Positions 8,559 to 16,338 of a stretch of 41,252 nucleotides of DNA are shown piece by piece; position 1 is the stretch's first letter, and each line of letters opens with the position of its first letter. Source of the DNA: Oscillospiraceae bacterium (GTDB lineage: Bacteria > Bacillota > Clostridia > Oscillospirales > Acutalibacteraceae). The notes under the pieces were generated by a model that did not search any database, was not told the DNA's origin, and saw only the letters and a program-made list of their open reading frames with translations. The stretch covers positions 1 to 41,252 of the forward strand of contig JAISUW010000040.1 in assembly GCA_031271865.1 (NCBI GenBank). The letters run 5' to 3'. The translations under genes and the position numbers were made by a program.

Positions 8559-9827
8559 CTATTCCCGCAAGCAGCCAATCGGCACAACATAGATTCCGTC
8601 TGTGGTAGTGAACGCTGTCTCGCCACCGTTGATGACCATGCAGAAGTCCGGTGCAGCGAAAGCTTTGCTTTTTGCTTCAATTAAACTGCGCAACTCACGC
8701 AGTTTGGCAATGCCGTGGTCGGTTTGCCCGGAACCCAGTTTGGTTTGCACAAGACCGTATTTGCCGTTATTGAAATGCAAAACATGGTCACACTCCAATC
8801 CCATACGGTCGCGGTAATGGCGCAGATGACCGCCGCTTTTGGCGGCATATACGCTTAGGTCTCGCTCGACCAAATTTTCGAAAAATAGTCCAAACGTTTC
8901 CGGGTCAAGTGCCAATTGCTTCGGTGCGATATCCAACGCAGCAATGCCGATGGAGGGGTCGATGAAGGACTTTTTCGGGGAGGTTCGTATGCTCGTCTTC
9001 GAACGCAGATTGGGGTTCCATGCTTGCACTTCATCCAGCACATAGAGCCGCTTCAGCGCATTAAGATAGTCGATTAACGTTTGGTCGGTAATAGAGCCGT
9101 AATGGGCGCGGATATCCCCATAAAGCGCAGTGTCGGCATCAATGGTGGAAACGTGCCGCGCGTAGGCACGAAGGAGAAACCGCGTCAGCAACGGGTTGCG
9201 TGTACGACCGTCCACGTTGGAAATATCCGCCTCGCATAGACCGTTGACGTACTCTTTCGCGATTTCCAGCGCAACCGTTTCGCTTTTACCAATCGCAGAG
9301 GGCCAACCGCCCCGACAAGTGAGGTAAGCCAAACGCTGATAGTCAATTTCGGACTTCTGCCCGGCTACCTGTGCCGAGCCGTCCGCAATCTCGTGCAGGG
9401 AAATGCTGCCGTTGCTCTCACCGGACTCGAAAAGCGTCATCGGTTTCATCTCCACAAACGACAGCCGCCCAATTCCGCTGTGCAAGGTTGGGTCATCCGT
9501 CGGCGTTGTGGAGCCGGTGAGGATATACAGCCCGGTTTCACCGCGCTCATCAATGTCGGTACGCACGGCGTTCCAGATTTGCCGAATCACCTGCCACTCA
9601 TCAATCAACCGCGGGGGAGAACCTTTCAGCAGCAAAGAAATGTCGTTCTCGGCAATCTGCCGATTGCGCTCAAGGGTTTTGGTGTTCTGCAAGTCAAGCA
9701 CGCTGCCCGCAAACTGCTTCGCAGTGGTGGTTTTCCCGCACCATTTCGGTCCGCGAATCACCACACCTCCGGTTACTTGCAGTTTCAGCGCAATCGTCGC
9801 GTCGATGCACCGCCGGATGTAGTTCAT
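8559..9827 (-). CDS. AAA ATPase with DUF4143 C-terminal domain
   Basis: A 422-residue protein of the AAA_14 / DUF4143 group: an N-terminal P-loop domain (Walker A GPKWCGKTTT near residue 26, a Walker B-like LIDEWQ near 94, sensor ILTGST near 122), followed by a winged-helix region and a C-terminal nuclease-like fold ending near residue 400. Such genes are abundant in anaerobes, often solitary, and their role is unclear; toxin-antitoxin or mobile-DNA defence has been suggested for some. The ATG at 9827 has AGGAGG seven bases upstream. It is a single-gene unit preceded by three operator-like repeats that overlap its own -35 box, which suggests tight, perhaps self-directed, control. Patchy distribution in this group suggests transfer. 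Confidence 0.85.
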   Translation of the reverse strand: MNYIRRCIDATIALKLQVTGGVVIRGPKWCGKTTTAKQFAGSVLDLQNTKTLERNRQIAENDISLLLKGSPPRLIDEWQVIRQIWNAVRTDIDERGETGLYILTGSTTPTDDPTLHSGIGRLSFVEMKPMTLFESGESNGSISLHEIADGSAQVAGQKSEIDYQRLAYLTCRGGWPSAIGKSETVALEIAKEYVNGLCEADISNVDGRTRNPLLTRFLLRAYARHVSTIDADTALYGDIRAHYGSITDQTLIDYLNALKRLYVLDEVQAWNPNLRSKTSIRTSPKKSFIDPSIGIAALDIAPKQLALDPETFGLFFENLVERDLSVYAAKSGGHLRHYRDRMGLECDHVLHFNNGKYGLVQTKLGSGQTDHGIAKLRELRSLIEAKSKAFAAPDFCMVINGGETAFTTTDGIYVVPIGCLRE

Positions 9828-9853
9828 GCAAACGCCTCCTATCTCCTTCCCAT

Positions 9854-9882
9854 ATTATACCACGTATTTTAGTAATTTGCAA
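9854..9882 (-). promoter_or_regulatory. Promoter of DUF4143 ATPase gene
   Basis: Minus strand: TTGCAA (9877-9882), a 17-base spacer and TATAAT (9854-9859). The -35 box lies inside the first of the three repeats at 9867-9927. Confidence 0.75.
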
Positions 9883-9927
9883 GTTTTTGTTTTAGTGATT
9901 TGCACGATTTCATTTTAGTGATTTGTA
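9867..9927 (-). promoter_or_regulatory. Triple operator-like direct repeat
   Basis: Three copies of a 15-base element, read on the plus strand as TTTTAGT(A/G)ATTTG(C/T)A, at 9867-9881, 9890-9904 and 9913-9927. Spacing is exactly 23 bases each time, close to two helical turns, so bound proteins would line up on one face. Copy 1 contains the -35 box of the ATPase gene and the other two lie just upstream. This looks like a binding array for a DNA-binding protein, possibly the ATPase's own winged helix. Confidence 0.6.
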
Positions 9928-10021
9928 ATTCTTGTGCCGGTTGAACTATCCGGCAAAATGATAAAGGCTGAATTCCTTGTTTGCCAAGGGCTTCAGCCTC
10001 TATCACAGAAGGGGGGTGATA

Positions 10022-10105
10022 TGGTGCGGGAGACGGGACTTGAACCCGTACGGGAAGCCCACACGCCCCTCAAACGTGCGCGTCTGCCGATTCCGCCACT
10101 CCCGC
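10022..10105 (-). tRNA. tRNA-Leu (GAG)
   Basis: An 84-base gene with the CCA end encoded. Acceptor GCGGGAG pairs with CTCCCGC. The anticodon stem CACGT/GCGTG encloses the loop TTGAGGG, giving anticodon GAG. A long variable arm, the type II hallmark of Leu tRNAs, and the T loop GGTTCAAGTCC are present. It follows tRNA-Ala by 73 bases in the same transcript. Confidence 0.95.
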
Positions 10106-10178
10106 AGACAAAGGGGACTGCTGTTAAGGGACAGGCCGGGCGAGGGGATGCCCAACACTTGGAGTGCCTGCTGTCCGT

Positions 10179-10254
10179 TGGTGGACCTGAAGGGATTCGA
10201 ACCCACGACCTCTCGGATGCGAACCGAACGCTCTCCCAACTGAGCTACAGGCCC
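10179..10254 (-). tRNA. tRNA-Ala (CGC)
   Basis: A 76-base gene including encoded CCA. The acceptor stem GGGCCTG / CAGGTCC contains the G3:U70 pair that identifies alanine tRNAs. The D arm reads GTAGCTCAGTTGGGAGAGC, the anticodon loop TTCGCAT gives CGC (codon GCG), and the T arm is GTGGGTTCGAATCCC. It is first in the two-tRNA transcript. Confidence 0.95.
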
Positions 10255-10301
10255 ATGTGCGCCGCAGTCGGAAGCTCTGTTCTCCCTGCCGTGCTTACTA
10301 T

Positions 10302-10330
10302 ATTATATCACAACTTGCAGGATTTGTCAA
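10302..10330 (-). promoter_or_regulatory. Promoter of the tRNA pair
   Basis: Minus strand: perfect TTGACA (10325-10330), 17-base spacer, perfect TATAAT (10302-10307), about 40 bases before tRNA-Ala. Consensus strength suits stable RNA. Confidence 0.9.
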
Positions 10331-10380
10331 GGCTTTTTTTAAAAAATGTCTTGCGGCTCTGTCTGATAACAGGAATCCGC

Positions 10381-10409
10381 TTGACAATCCGGGGGAATTG
10401 GTTTATAAT
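10381..10409 (+). promoter_or_regulatory. Promoter of fucU-GNAT-kduI
   Basis: TTGACA (10381-10386), 17-base spacer, TATAAT (10404-10409), about 30 bases before the fucU ATG. It is divergent from the tRNA promoter about 50 bases away. No operator palindrome was recognised. Confidence 0.85.
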
Positions 10410-10445
10410 ATCCCCATACTACAGATTCGGAGAAAGGAATCCGCT

Positions 10446-10904
10446 ATGCTGAAGAACATTCCCGCTATCCTGTCCCCCGACTTGCTCAAAATACTCATGG
10501 AAATGGGTCACGGCGACGAACTCGTCATCGGCGACGCAAACTTCCCCGCCGCCGCCAATGCCAAGCGGCTGGTGCGCTGTGACGGCCACAAGATTACAAC
10601 CATTCTGGATGCTATCCTGCGCGTGTTCCCGCTGGACTATGCCGTGGAGTGCCCTGCCGCACTCATGGATAACAAGGACCCGGCAAACCCGCCGGTGGTC
10701 TGGGCACAGTTCAAAGAGATTATCACGCGCCGGGAGGGCGCTGAGCGCGCCAACATGGAACCGGTGGAACGCTTCGCGTTCTATGAGCGTGCCCGCAACG
10801 CCTATGCCATCGTCGCCAGCAGCGACCCGGTGAAGTACGGCAACATCCTCATCAAGAAAGGCATTGTCACGGAAGACGAAATCAGAGCCGTCGAGAATTC
10901 CTGA
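10446..10904 (+). CDS. fucU: RbsD/FucU family sugar mutarotase
   Basis: A 152-residue cytosolic protein closely matching L-fucose mutarotase, which interconverts the alpha and beta anomers of fucose (and related sugars) to feed isomerases. Seen: the N-terminal LSPDLLKILMEMGHGDE segment with the catalytic-site His, the D-N-FPA stretch, and the C-terminal ERFAFYERARNAYAIV ... KYGNILIKKG block, both family signatures. Length is slightly over that of the E. coli protein. No fucose isomerase or kinase is nearby; the next genes are a GNAT and kduI, so it may serve a broader sugar pathway. Starts at the ATG after AAAGGAA. FucU is a better fit than RbsD, on the FAFYERA motif. Confidence 0.9.
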   Translation: MLKNIPAILSPDLLKILMEMGHGDELVIGDANFPAAANAKRLVRCDGHKITTILDAILRVFPLDYAVECPAALMDNKDPANPPVVWAQFKEIITRREGAERANMEPVERFAFYERARNAYAIVASSDPVKYGNILIKKGIVTEDEIRAVENS

Positions 10905-10915
10905 GGAGGCAAAGC

Positions 10916-11425
10916 ATGGTACGGCCGGCCGCCCTCTCCGATGCACATGAAATTGCGCAGGTGCAAACCCTCGGTTGGCAGACCGCCTACCGGGGAATAC
11001 TCCCGGACGCTTTCCTGGACAGCTTGGACACGCCGGAACGGGAATCCCGCTGGCGGAAGCAGTTGGAAGAAGACGATTGTGTTTGGGTATACCAAGACGA
11101 GACTTCCGGGCAGGTGACGGGCTTTGCGGATTGCCGCTTTGTGCATGCAGCGGACGGCCGCCCCTACCAAGGCTACGACTGCGAGATTTGTGCGCTCTAT
11201 GTGCATCCGGCTTGGCAGCGCAGAGGTATCGGCAGCGCGTTGCTGGCTGCCGCCATCACGTACTTCCGTGCGGCGGGCAAACGGCATATGATTATCTACT
11301 GCTTGGAGAAAAACCGCGCCGGCCGCGCTTTCTATGAAGCCATGGGCGGTGAGGCTGCCGCGTCCATGCGTCGGGCAATCGGCGGCGTGATGCTGACGGA
11401 AATCGGTTTTGCTTTTGACTTGTAA
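10916..11425 (+). CDS. GNAT family N-acetyltransferase
   Basis: A 169-residue single-domain acetyl-CoA-dependent acetyltransferase. Seen: an N-terminal VRPAALSDAHEIAQVQTLGWQ segment typical of the family's first strand and helices, the acetyl-CoA-binding motif A around ALYVHPAWQRRGIGSALLAAA (pattern V-x-P-x-x-Q-R-R-G-x-G), and a motif B strand YCLEKNRAGRAFYEAMGG. The substrate cannot be told from sequence. The ATG follows GAGGAGG. It sits 11 bases after fucU and 38 bases before kduI, so co-transcription is likely. Confidence 0.88.
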   Translation: MVRPAALSDAHEIAQVQTLGWQTAYRGILPDAFLDSLDTPERESRWRKQLEEDDCVWVYQDETSGQVTGFADCRFVHAADGRPYQGYDCEICALYVHPAWQRRGIGSALLAAAITYFRAAGKRHMIIYCLEKNRAGRAFYEAMGGEAAASMRRAIGGVMLTEIGFAFDL

Positions 11426-11463
11426 AAGCAGGTGTATTTTGCACACCTATAAGAGGAGAATGT

Positions 11464-12282
11464 ATGGAAATCAGATACTGCATCGGAAAGAAAGAATACG
11501 CCCGCATGACTGCCGAAGAGTTGCGGGAGAGCTTCTTGGTTCCTGGCTTGTTTGTGCCGAATGAGGTTCGTATGTGCTACTCTCACTATGACCGCATCAT
11601 TGCGGGGGCGGCTGTTCCCTCCGGCGGTGCGCTGCTGCCTCTGCCGAATGGGGAGGAATTGGCGGCGGCACACTTTTTGGAACGGCGGGAAATGGGTGCA
11701 ATCTGTATCGCGGGAGCCGGTGAAATCACTGCCGACGGCGTGACCTATCCCATGCAGAAATATGACTGCCTCTATCTGGGGCGTGGAACACAAACCGTCA
11801 CTTTCGGCGGGGACGCGGTGTATTATTTCAATTCCACGCCGGCACACCGCGCCTACCCTTGCCAACACATACCGAAAGAGAATGCGGTATCCGTGCACCT
11901 CGGTTCCTCCGCCGGGTGCAATGAGCGCACCATTTATAAGTATATCCTGCCCGGCAACTGCCCCTCCTGCCAGTTGGTGATGGGGCTGACCATCCTTGCC
12001 GAGGGCAGCAACTGGAACACCATGCCCTCGCACACCCATGAGCGGCGCATGGAGGTATATCTCTACTTCGATGTGCCGGAGGGCGAGGCGGTATTCCATA
12101 TGATGGGTCCTGCCGAGGAGACCCGCCATCTGCTCCTGCACGACCGGGAAGCTGTTATCTCTCCGCCCTGGTCCATTCATTCCGGTGTGGGCACGAAGAA
12201 CTATACCTTTATATGGGGGATGTGCGGGGAGAATCAGGATTTTGATGATATGCAGGGCATTGCTACGGAAAACTTGCGTTAA
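11464..12282 (+). CDS. kduI: 5-keto-4-deoxyuronate isomerase
   Basis: A 272-residue cupin protein matching KduI, which converts 5-keto-4-deoxyuronate to 3-deoxy-D-glycero-2,5-hexodiulosonate in breakdown of pectin and glycosaminoglycan oligosaccharides. Seen: the metal-binding set MPSHTHERRMEVYLYF (His-x-His and Glu, near residue 190) and the final metal His in SPPWSIHSGVG, plus a typical C-terminus WGMCGENQDFDDMQ. Length is normal. The ATG follows AGAGGAG. KduD, lyases and transporters are absent from the window, so the pathway must be completed elsewhere. Its stop codon overlaps the stop of the convergent radical SAM gene by two bases. Confidence 0.95.
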   Translation: MEIRYCIGKKEYARMTAEELRESFLVPGLFVPNEVRMCYSHYDRIIAGAAVPSGGALLPLPNGEELAAAHFLERREMGAICIAGAGEITADGVTYPMQKYDCLYLGRGTQTVTFGGDAVYYFNSTPAHRAYPCQHIPKENAVSVHLGSSAGCNERTIYKYILPGNCPSCQLVMGLTILAEGSNWNTMPSHTHERRMEVYLYFDVPEGEAVFHMMGPAEETRHLLLHDREAVISPPWSIHSGVGTKNYTFIWGMCGENQDFDDMQGIATENLR

Positions 12283-14057
12283 ACGCTGCCGCAGCCTGCC
12301 CCGCACCCGCAGCACTGTTCGCGGCAGTTGGCTGTCGTTTGTTCGGCATAGGCTTTCTTCCGCTCCCGAAGAAGAAAAGCAGCAGATACACCGTAATCGA
12401 ATCTGTCCCAGGGGAGGGGTTCGGTTTCCGAGCGTTCGCGGAGGAACCCCGCATAGGTCAGACCGTGCGCTCGGAAGGCGGCTTTCCATATATCCGGTTG
12501 GAAGCGATCATCCCAAGCATCGAATTTTGCGCCGTTTTGCCAAGCGGTTTCTATCACATCGGCCAAACGGCGGTCGCCGCGGGCAAACACGCCCTCTAAA
12601 AGGCCGGTTTCCATGTCGTGGGTGTGGAGGCTGATTTTGCGGGAGCGAATGCTTGCGCGCAGGAGTGCCTGCTTGCGGAGAATCTCCTCCCGGCTGTCCA
12701 TGGCTTCCCATTGGAACGGGGTGCAGGGTTTGGGGACAAAGACGGCAACGCTGACACTGACGGTAACGCCTTTGCCTTTGGGCTTATCGGGGTTGCGGTA
12801 GAATTCGTCAACGACCTTTTGAGCAAGGTCGGCAATACCTGTAATGTCTTCGTCGGTTTCTGTCGGGAGACCCATCATAAAATACAGCTTGACGCTTGTC
12901 CAGCCGGCGGCAAAGGCGCGGCGGACGGTGTCTAGGATTTGCGCTTCGGTGATGTTTTTGTTGATAACATCCCGGAGTCGTTGGGTGCCGGCCTCAGGCG
13001 CAAAGGTCAGACCGGCGCGCCGCACCAAGGCCAGTTTGTCCATCACCTCTTGCGAGAATGCGTCTATGCGCAGAGAGGGGACGCTGACCTTGATTTTCGC
13101 GGGAACCGTCCATTCGTTCATGTGTTCTAATAATTCGGGCAATTGTTCGTAGTCGCTTGTAGACAGGCTGGATAAGTTGATTTCGTCATAGCCGGTATTG
13201 GCGCAGAGGGAACGAACTTGCGCCTCGGCGGTTTCCGGCGCTTTTGTCCGTACCGGCCGGGTCATAAACCCGGCTTGGCAGAAGCGGCAGCCGCGGATGC
13301 AGCCGCGGAACAGCTCGGTGCTTGCACGGTCTTGGACGACCTCTATGAGCGGCGTAACAAAAGTATCGGGAAAGAAAGCATTATCCAAATCCCGCACGAT
13401 GCGTTTTCGGATACGGACACTTGGGTCGGTATGGATTGCCGGGATATAGCAGCCTTCGAGCTTTGCCGCTGCCGCCAAGAAAGCAAGCCTGTCCCGCGTG
13501 CCTTGCTTGTGGGCGATAAGCAAATCCAGCAACTCGTCTTGGACTTCCTCGCCCTCGCCCAAAACGAACACATCAAAAAACGGTGCCAGCGGTTCCGGGT
13601 TCACACAGCAGGGACCGCCGGCAATCACGATGGGATGCGCGGCGGTGCGGTTGGACGCCCGCAGGGGGATATGCGCCAAGTCCAGCATATTCAGCACATT
13701 GGTGCAGCACATCTCATACTGGAGGGTAAAGCCGATGATGTCAAAGGCACAAATCGGTTCCAAACTCTCCAAACCCCAGAGTGGCAGATTCGCCTTGCGG
13801 ATTTCGCTCTCCATGTCGCTGTCGGGAGCAAAGACACGCTCGCAGAGAACATCGGTGCGGCGGTTGGCGGCGGCATAGAGAATCTTCATACCGAGGTGGC
13901 TCATGCCAATCTCATAAGTATCGGGAAAGCAGAGGGCGTAGCGTAAGGGCTTGGCTTTCTTTTTCTCTTCTGCATTCACCGCACCCGGTTCGCCGCCGAT
14001 ATACCGCGCCGGTTTCTGTACTCTGCGCAGGAATGGTGCCAATTGATCAAAGGACAC
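12279..14057 (-). CDS. TIGR03960-type B12-binding/radical SAM protein
   Basis: A 592-residue protein with an N-terminal cobalamin-binding-like Rossmann region (residues about 20-190, GEGEEVQDELLDLL) and a radical SAM domain whose cluster motif is FRGCIRGCRFCQAG (C-x3-C-x2-C, near residue 258). It ends in a Cys-rich tail, NCREQCCGCGAGCG, which is usual for this family. The family is widespread in Clostridia and unassigned biochemically. It is usually followed by, or fused to, a DUF2344 (TIGR03936) partner, which is not here; the downstream gene is convergent kduI. The start is the GTG at 14057. It follows two envelope glycan genes by 43 bases. Confidence 0.88.
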   Translation of the reverse strand: MSFDQLAPFLRRVQKPARYIGGEPGAVNAEEKKKAKPLRYALCFPDTYEIGMSHLGMKILYAAANRRTDVLCERVFAPDSDMESEIRKANLPLWGLESLEPICAFDIIGFTLQYEMCCTNVLNMLDLAHIPLRASNRTAAHPIVIAGGPCCVNPEPLAPFFDVFVLGEGEEVQDELLDLLIAHKQGTRDRLAFLAAAAKLEGCYIPAIHTDPSVRIRKRIVRDLDNAFFPDTFVTPLIEVVQDRASTELFRGCIRGCRFCQAGFMTRPVRTKAPETAEAQVRSLCANTGYDEINLSSLSTSDYEQLPELLEHMNEWTVPAKIKVSVPSLRIDAFSQEVMDKLALVRRAGLTFAPEAGTQRLRDVINKNITEAQILDTVRRAFAAGWTSVKLYFMMGLPTETDEDITGIADLAQKVVDEFYRNPDKPKGKGVTVSVSVAVFVPKPCTPFQWEAMDSREEILRKQALLRASIRSRKISLHTHDMETGLLEGVFARGDRRLADVIETAWQNGAKFDAWDDRFQPDIWKAAFRAHGLTYAGFLRERSETEPLPWDRFDYGVSAAFLLRERKKAYAEQTTANCREQCCGCGAGCGSV

Positions 14058-14100
14058 TGTAACAATCTCTCTTTCATCGCGAATGCGTATGGGGTATCGC

Positions 14101-15045
14101 TCACATATCCCGCTCTTCTTTCAGTTGCCGCTCGCATTGCTGAAGCTTCCACTCGAAGGAGACTTTGTCCTGCTGATGAACAGTTTCCAAGATAATCCCG
14201 GTACAGAGCAGAAGCAAAGACGCACCCAAACAGAAGAATCCGGCGACCATGCCAATCCGCGCCCATGCCTCAAAAGCAAGGTTCATATACTGTATGAGCG
14301 GCTTCAAGGATAAATCCAGGCCTATCCCGAACAACAATAAGGAAAGCAGTCCGAAGAACGCCAGGGGGCGGTAGTTCTTTATCAGCCGGAAAGTGGTGTG
14401 CAGCATGGCCGCACCGTCTTTGAGGATCCGCATGGAACTGACGGAACCTTGCGGACGTTTTGCCATCGGCGTGGGAACATAGAGGACGCGCATCTTCTTA
14501 TCAATGCCGTGCATGGTCATGGCGGCCTCTGTGTCAAAGCCGTTGGTGGTGATGGGGAAGGTCTTGGCGAACCGATAAGACAGCACACGCAGACCGCTCA
14601 GGGCATCCTTGCAGTCGGTATCCATGAATACGGAAATGGACTTGCGGACAATGCCGTTGCCGATGTTGTGGAAAGGACGGGTCTCTTCCTCGGCATAGTT
14701 TGCGGACAGGCGGTCGCCGATGACCATATCCGCCCCCTCTTCCCGGACAAGGCGCACCATCTCCGCCACATTATCCGCTAAATACGTGCCGTCGCCGTCG
14801 GCATAGACGTAAATCTCGGCGTCCACCTCCTGAAACATACGGCGCATGGGGAAACCTTTGCCTTGCTGATACTCCCGGCGGAGGACGGCACCGGCACGCA
14901 GGGCCTCTGCGGCCGTGTTGTCCGCGGAGTTGTTGTCATAGACATAAAACACAGCCTCCGGCAGGACGGCTCGGTAATCCGCAATGCATTTTGCGATGGT
15001 GATGCCTTCATTGTAGCAAGGGAACAAAACGGCTATTTTGTCCAA
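14101..15045 (-). CDS. Family 2 glycosyltransferase, two C-terminal TM
   Basis: A roughly 314-residue membrane glycosyltransferase of the dolichol/polyprenyl-phosphate sugar transferase type. Seen: KIAVLFPCYNEG at the start, the donor-binding VYADGDGTY (DxD-like, near residue 95), an SGLRVLSYRFAKTFP segment in the acceptor region, and two hydrophobic helices at about 225-245 and 255-285. It probably transfers a sugar from a nucleotide donor to a lipid phosphate. The TTG at 15045 is chosen because AAGGAG lies nine bases upstream; the ATG at 15054 would touch that site. It lies about 15 bases behind the CDP-glycerol-type gene, so both likely build one envelope polymer. Confidence 0.85.
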   Translation of the reverse strand: MDKIAVLFPCYNEGITIAKCIADYRAVLPEAVFYVYDNNSADNTAAEALRAGAVLRREYQQGKGFPMRRMFQEVDAEIYVYADGDGTYLADNVAEMVRLVREEGADMVIGDRLSANYAEEETRPFHNIGNGIVRKSISVFMDTDCKDALSGLRVLSYRFAKTFPITTNGFDTEAAMTMHGIDKKMRVLYVPTPMAKRPQGSVSSMRILKDGAAMLHTTFRLIKNYRPLAFFGLLSLLLFGIGLDLSLKPLIQYMNLAFEAWARIGMVAGFFCLGASLLLLCTGIILETVHQQDKVSFEWKLQQCERQLKEERDM

Positions 15046-15060
15046 TACAGTCATCTCCTT

Positions 15061-16251
15061 TTATTTTGGCAGCAAACCCAACTGCACCAGCAAGCGTTGG
15101 GTACTGTGACCGTCACAGGAACGCATATAGCGTGTAAGAAAAGCATCCAGCTGCGCGGTGTCAAAACCCGCGCCGAAGAGCGCGGCATATGCGCTTTCCG
15201 CGACATCATAACTTGACCAGCAAAGGGTACCGGGCACAAAAGAAATGTACGGCTCATAGAAAGAGCGTGAGGCTTCATAGGCATCCAAGTCATAGGCATA
15301 GAAAAGCATGGGGCGTTTCAGCAAGGCATATTCAAAGATGAGGGAGGAGTAGTCCGAGATGAGGAGATCTGCCGCGCCGAGGAGTGCTTCTATGGGCAGG
15401 GAACGCGCATCAAAGGCAAACGGTACTTCCCCTTCCGGGTAAGCGGGAAGGGATTGCTTCACTCTGGGGTGCGGCCGCAGGAGCAAGGCGCACTCGGTTC
15501 CGAGCATCTCCTGCAGGACAGAGATGTCAAGGGCATCCTCAAAAGCGGCATCGGCGATGCGGTTCCCGCGGAACGTGGGGGCATAGACGATTATCTTCCG
15601 TTGCCCAATCTCCGGGAAGGCTTCCATGACCGTTTGGCGGGAGGCAGCGGCAAAGTCCGGGGCAAAGTAGGCGTCGGTGCGGGGAACACCCCACGGGCGC
15701 AGGATATTCGGCGGACAGCGGTAGGCATCCTTGTGGAAAGGAATCACTTCCGGCGAGGAAACCAAGGCATGGGAGTAGTTTCTGTGCATGGGAAACAGAC
15801 GGGCGATGAGCGGCGTGGCTCCCCATTCCTTGTCCATGGTCGAATAGCCCCAGCGTTTGAACGCGCCGCAGCCGTGCCATAGCTGCACAATCCGCTGCCA
15901 ATACTGCGGTTTGACGGCGTTGGTGATGGCATGGCTCTCATCCAAGAAAACCGTTGCGCAGCGGGCATAGAGGAGCAAAAGTTTGAATGTACCCAGATAC
16001 TGCCGCAGTTTGCGGGAAAGCCCCGTTCCCGGCGCCCTGCCGAAGAAGCGGCAATCGTAACCGGCTTGTGTCAGGGAATCCCAAACCGGACCGAAGTTGC
16101 CGTTCATGCACTCCTCTTGCTCCGAGAGGAAGAGGATGAGCTGCGGGTCGGGCTTACGGAACCGTCCCAGCCACGCAAAGAGCGGCCATACCAGCCGATA
16201 GAGTATGAATCGCAGGGTGTAGCCGATGATGTGTTTCACGTAAGACTGCAA
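15061..16251 (-). CDS. CDP-glycerol glycerophosphotransferase-type protein
   Basis: A 396-residue protein of the TagB/TagF (Glyphos_transf) family, which polymerises or primes glycerol- or ribitol-phosphate teichoic acids at the inner membrane face. Seen: an amphipathic N-terminus, QLWHGCGAFKRWGYST (family HG motif near residue 145), RKIIVYAPTFRGN (near 215), LLLRPHPRV with the catalytic-type His, and LLISDYSSLIFEYAL near 290. Acceptor and donor are unknown. The start codon is a TTG at 16251 that directly abuts GGAG, so the GTG at 16239 is a real alternative. It leads a run with a family 2 glycosyltransferase and the radical SAM gene. Confidence 0.88.
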   Translation of the reverse strand: MQSYVKHIIGYTLRFILYRLVWPLFAWLGRFRKPDPQLILFLSEQEECMNGNFGPVWDSLTQAGYDCRFFGRAPGTGLSRKLRQYLGTFKLLLLYARCATVFLDESHAITNAVKPQYWQRIVQLWHGCGAFKRWGYSTMDKEWGATPLIARLFPMHRNYSHALVSSPEVIPFHKDAYRCPPNILRPWGVPRTDAYFAPDFAAASRQTVMEAFPEIGQRKIIVYAPTFRGNRIADAAFEDALDISVLQEMLGTECALLLRPHPRVKQSLPAYPEGEVPFAFDARSLPIEALLGAADLLISDYSSLIFEYALLKRPMLFYAYDLDAYEASRSFYEPYISFVPGTLCWSSYDVAESAYAALFGAGFDTAQLDAFLTRYMRSCDGHSTQRLLVQLGLLPK

Positions 16252-16298
16252 CTCCGTTTGCTTTGAAATGAGTTATTCGATTGGCTTATAAAGGTTAT

Positions 16299-16327
16299 CC
16301 CCCACAGTGTTTGCACACCTGCGGGGG
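16299..16327 (-). terminator. Hairpin between M18 and teichoic-type genes
   Basis: On the minus strand, CCCCCGCAG pairs with CTGTGGGGG (nine pairs, one G-U) around an 11-base loop, about 12 bases past the M18 stop. The following bases GATAACCTTTAT have only a weak T tract, so this is a probable but imperfect terminator. Confidence 0.5.
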
Positions 16328-16338
16328 AAGCCGGTGCT

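Noticed and set aside
9867-9927. Possible CRISPR array at the three 15-bp repeats
   Set aside because: Repeats are too short, spacers are only 8 bases, there are only three copies, and no cas gene is present; a promoter operator fits better.
9934-10452. Frame overlapping the two tRNAs
   Set aside because: Covers two clear tRNA genes and their promoter.
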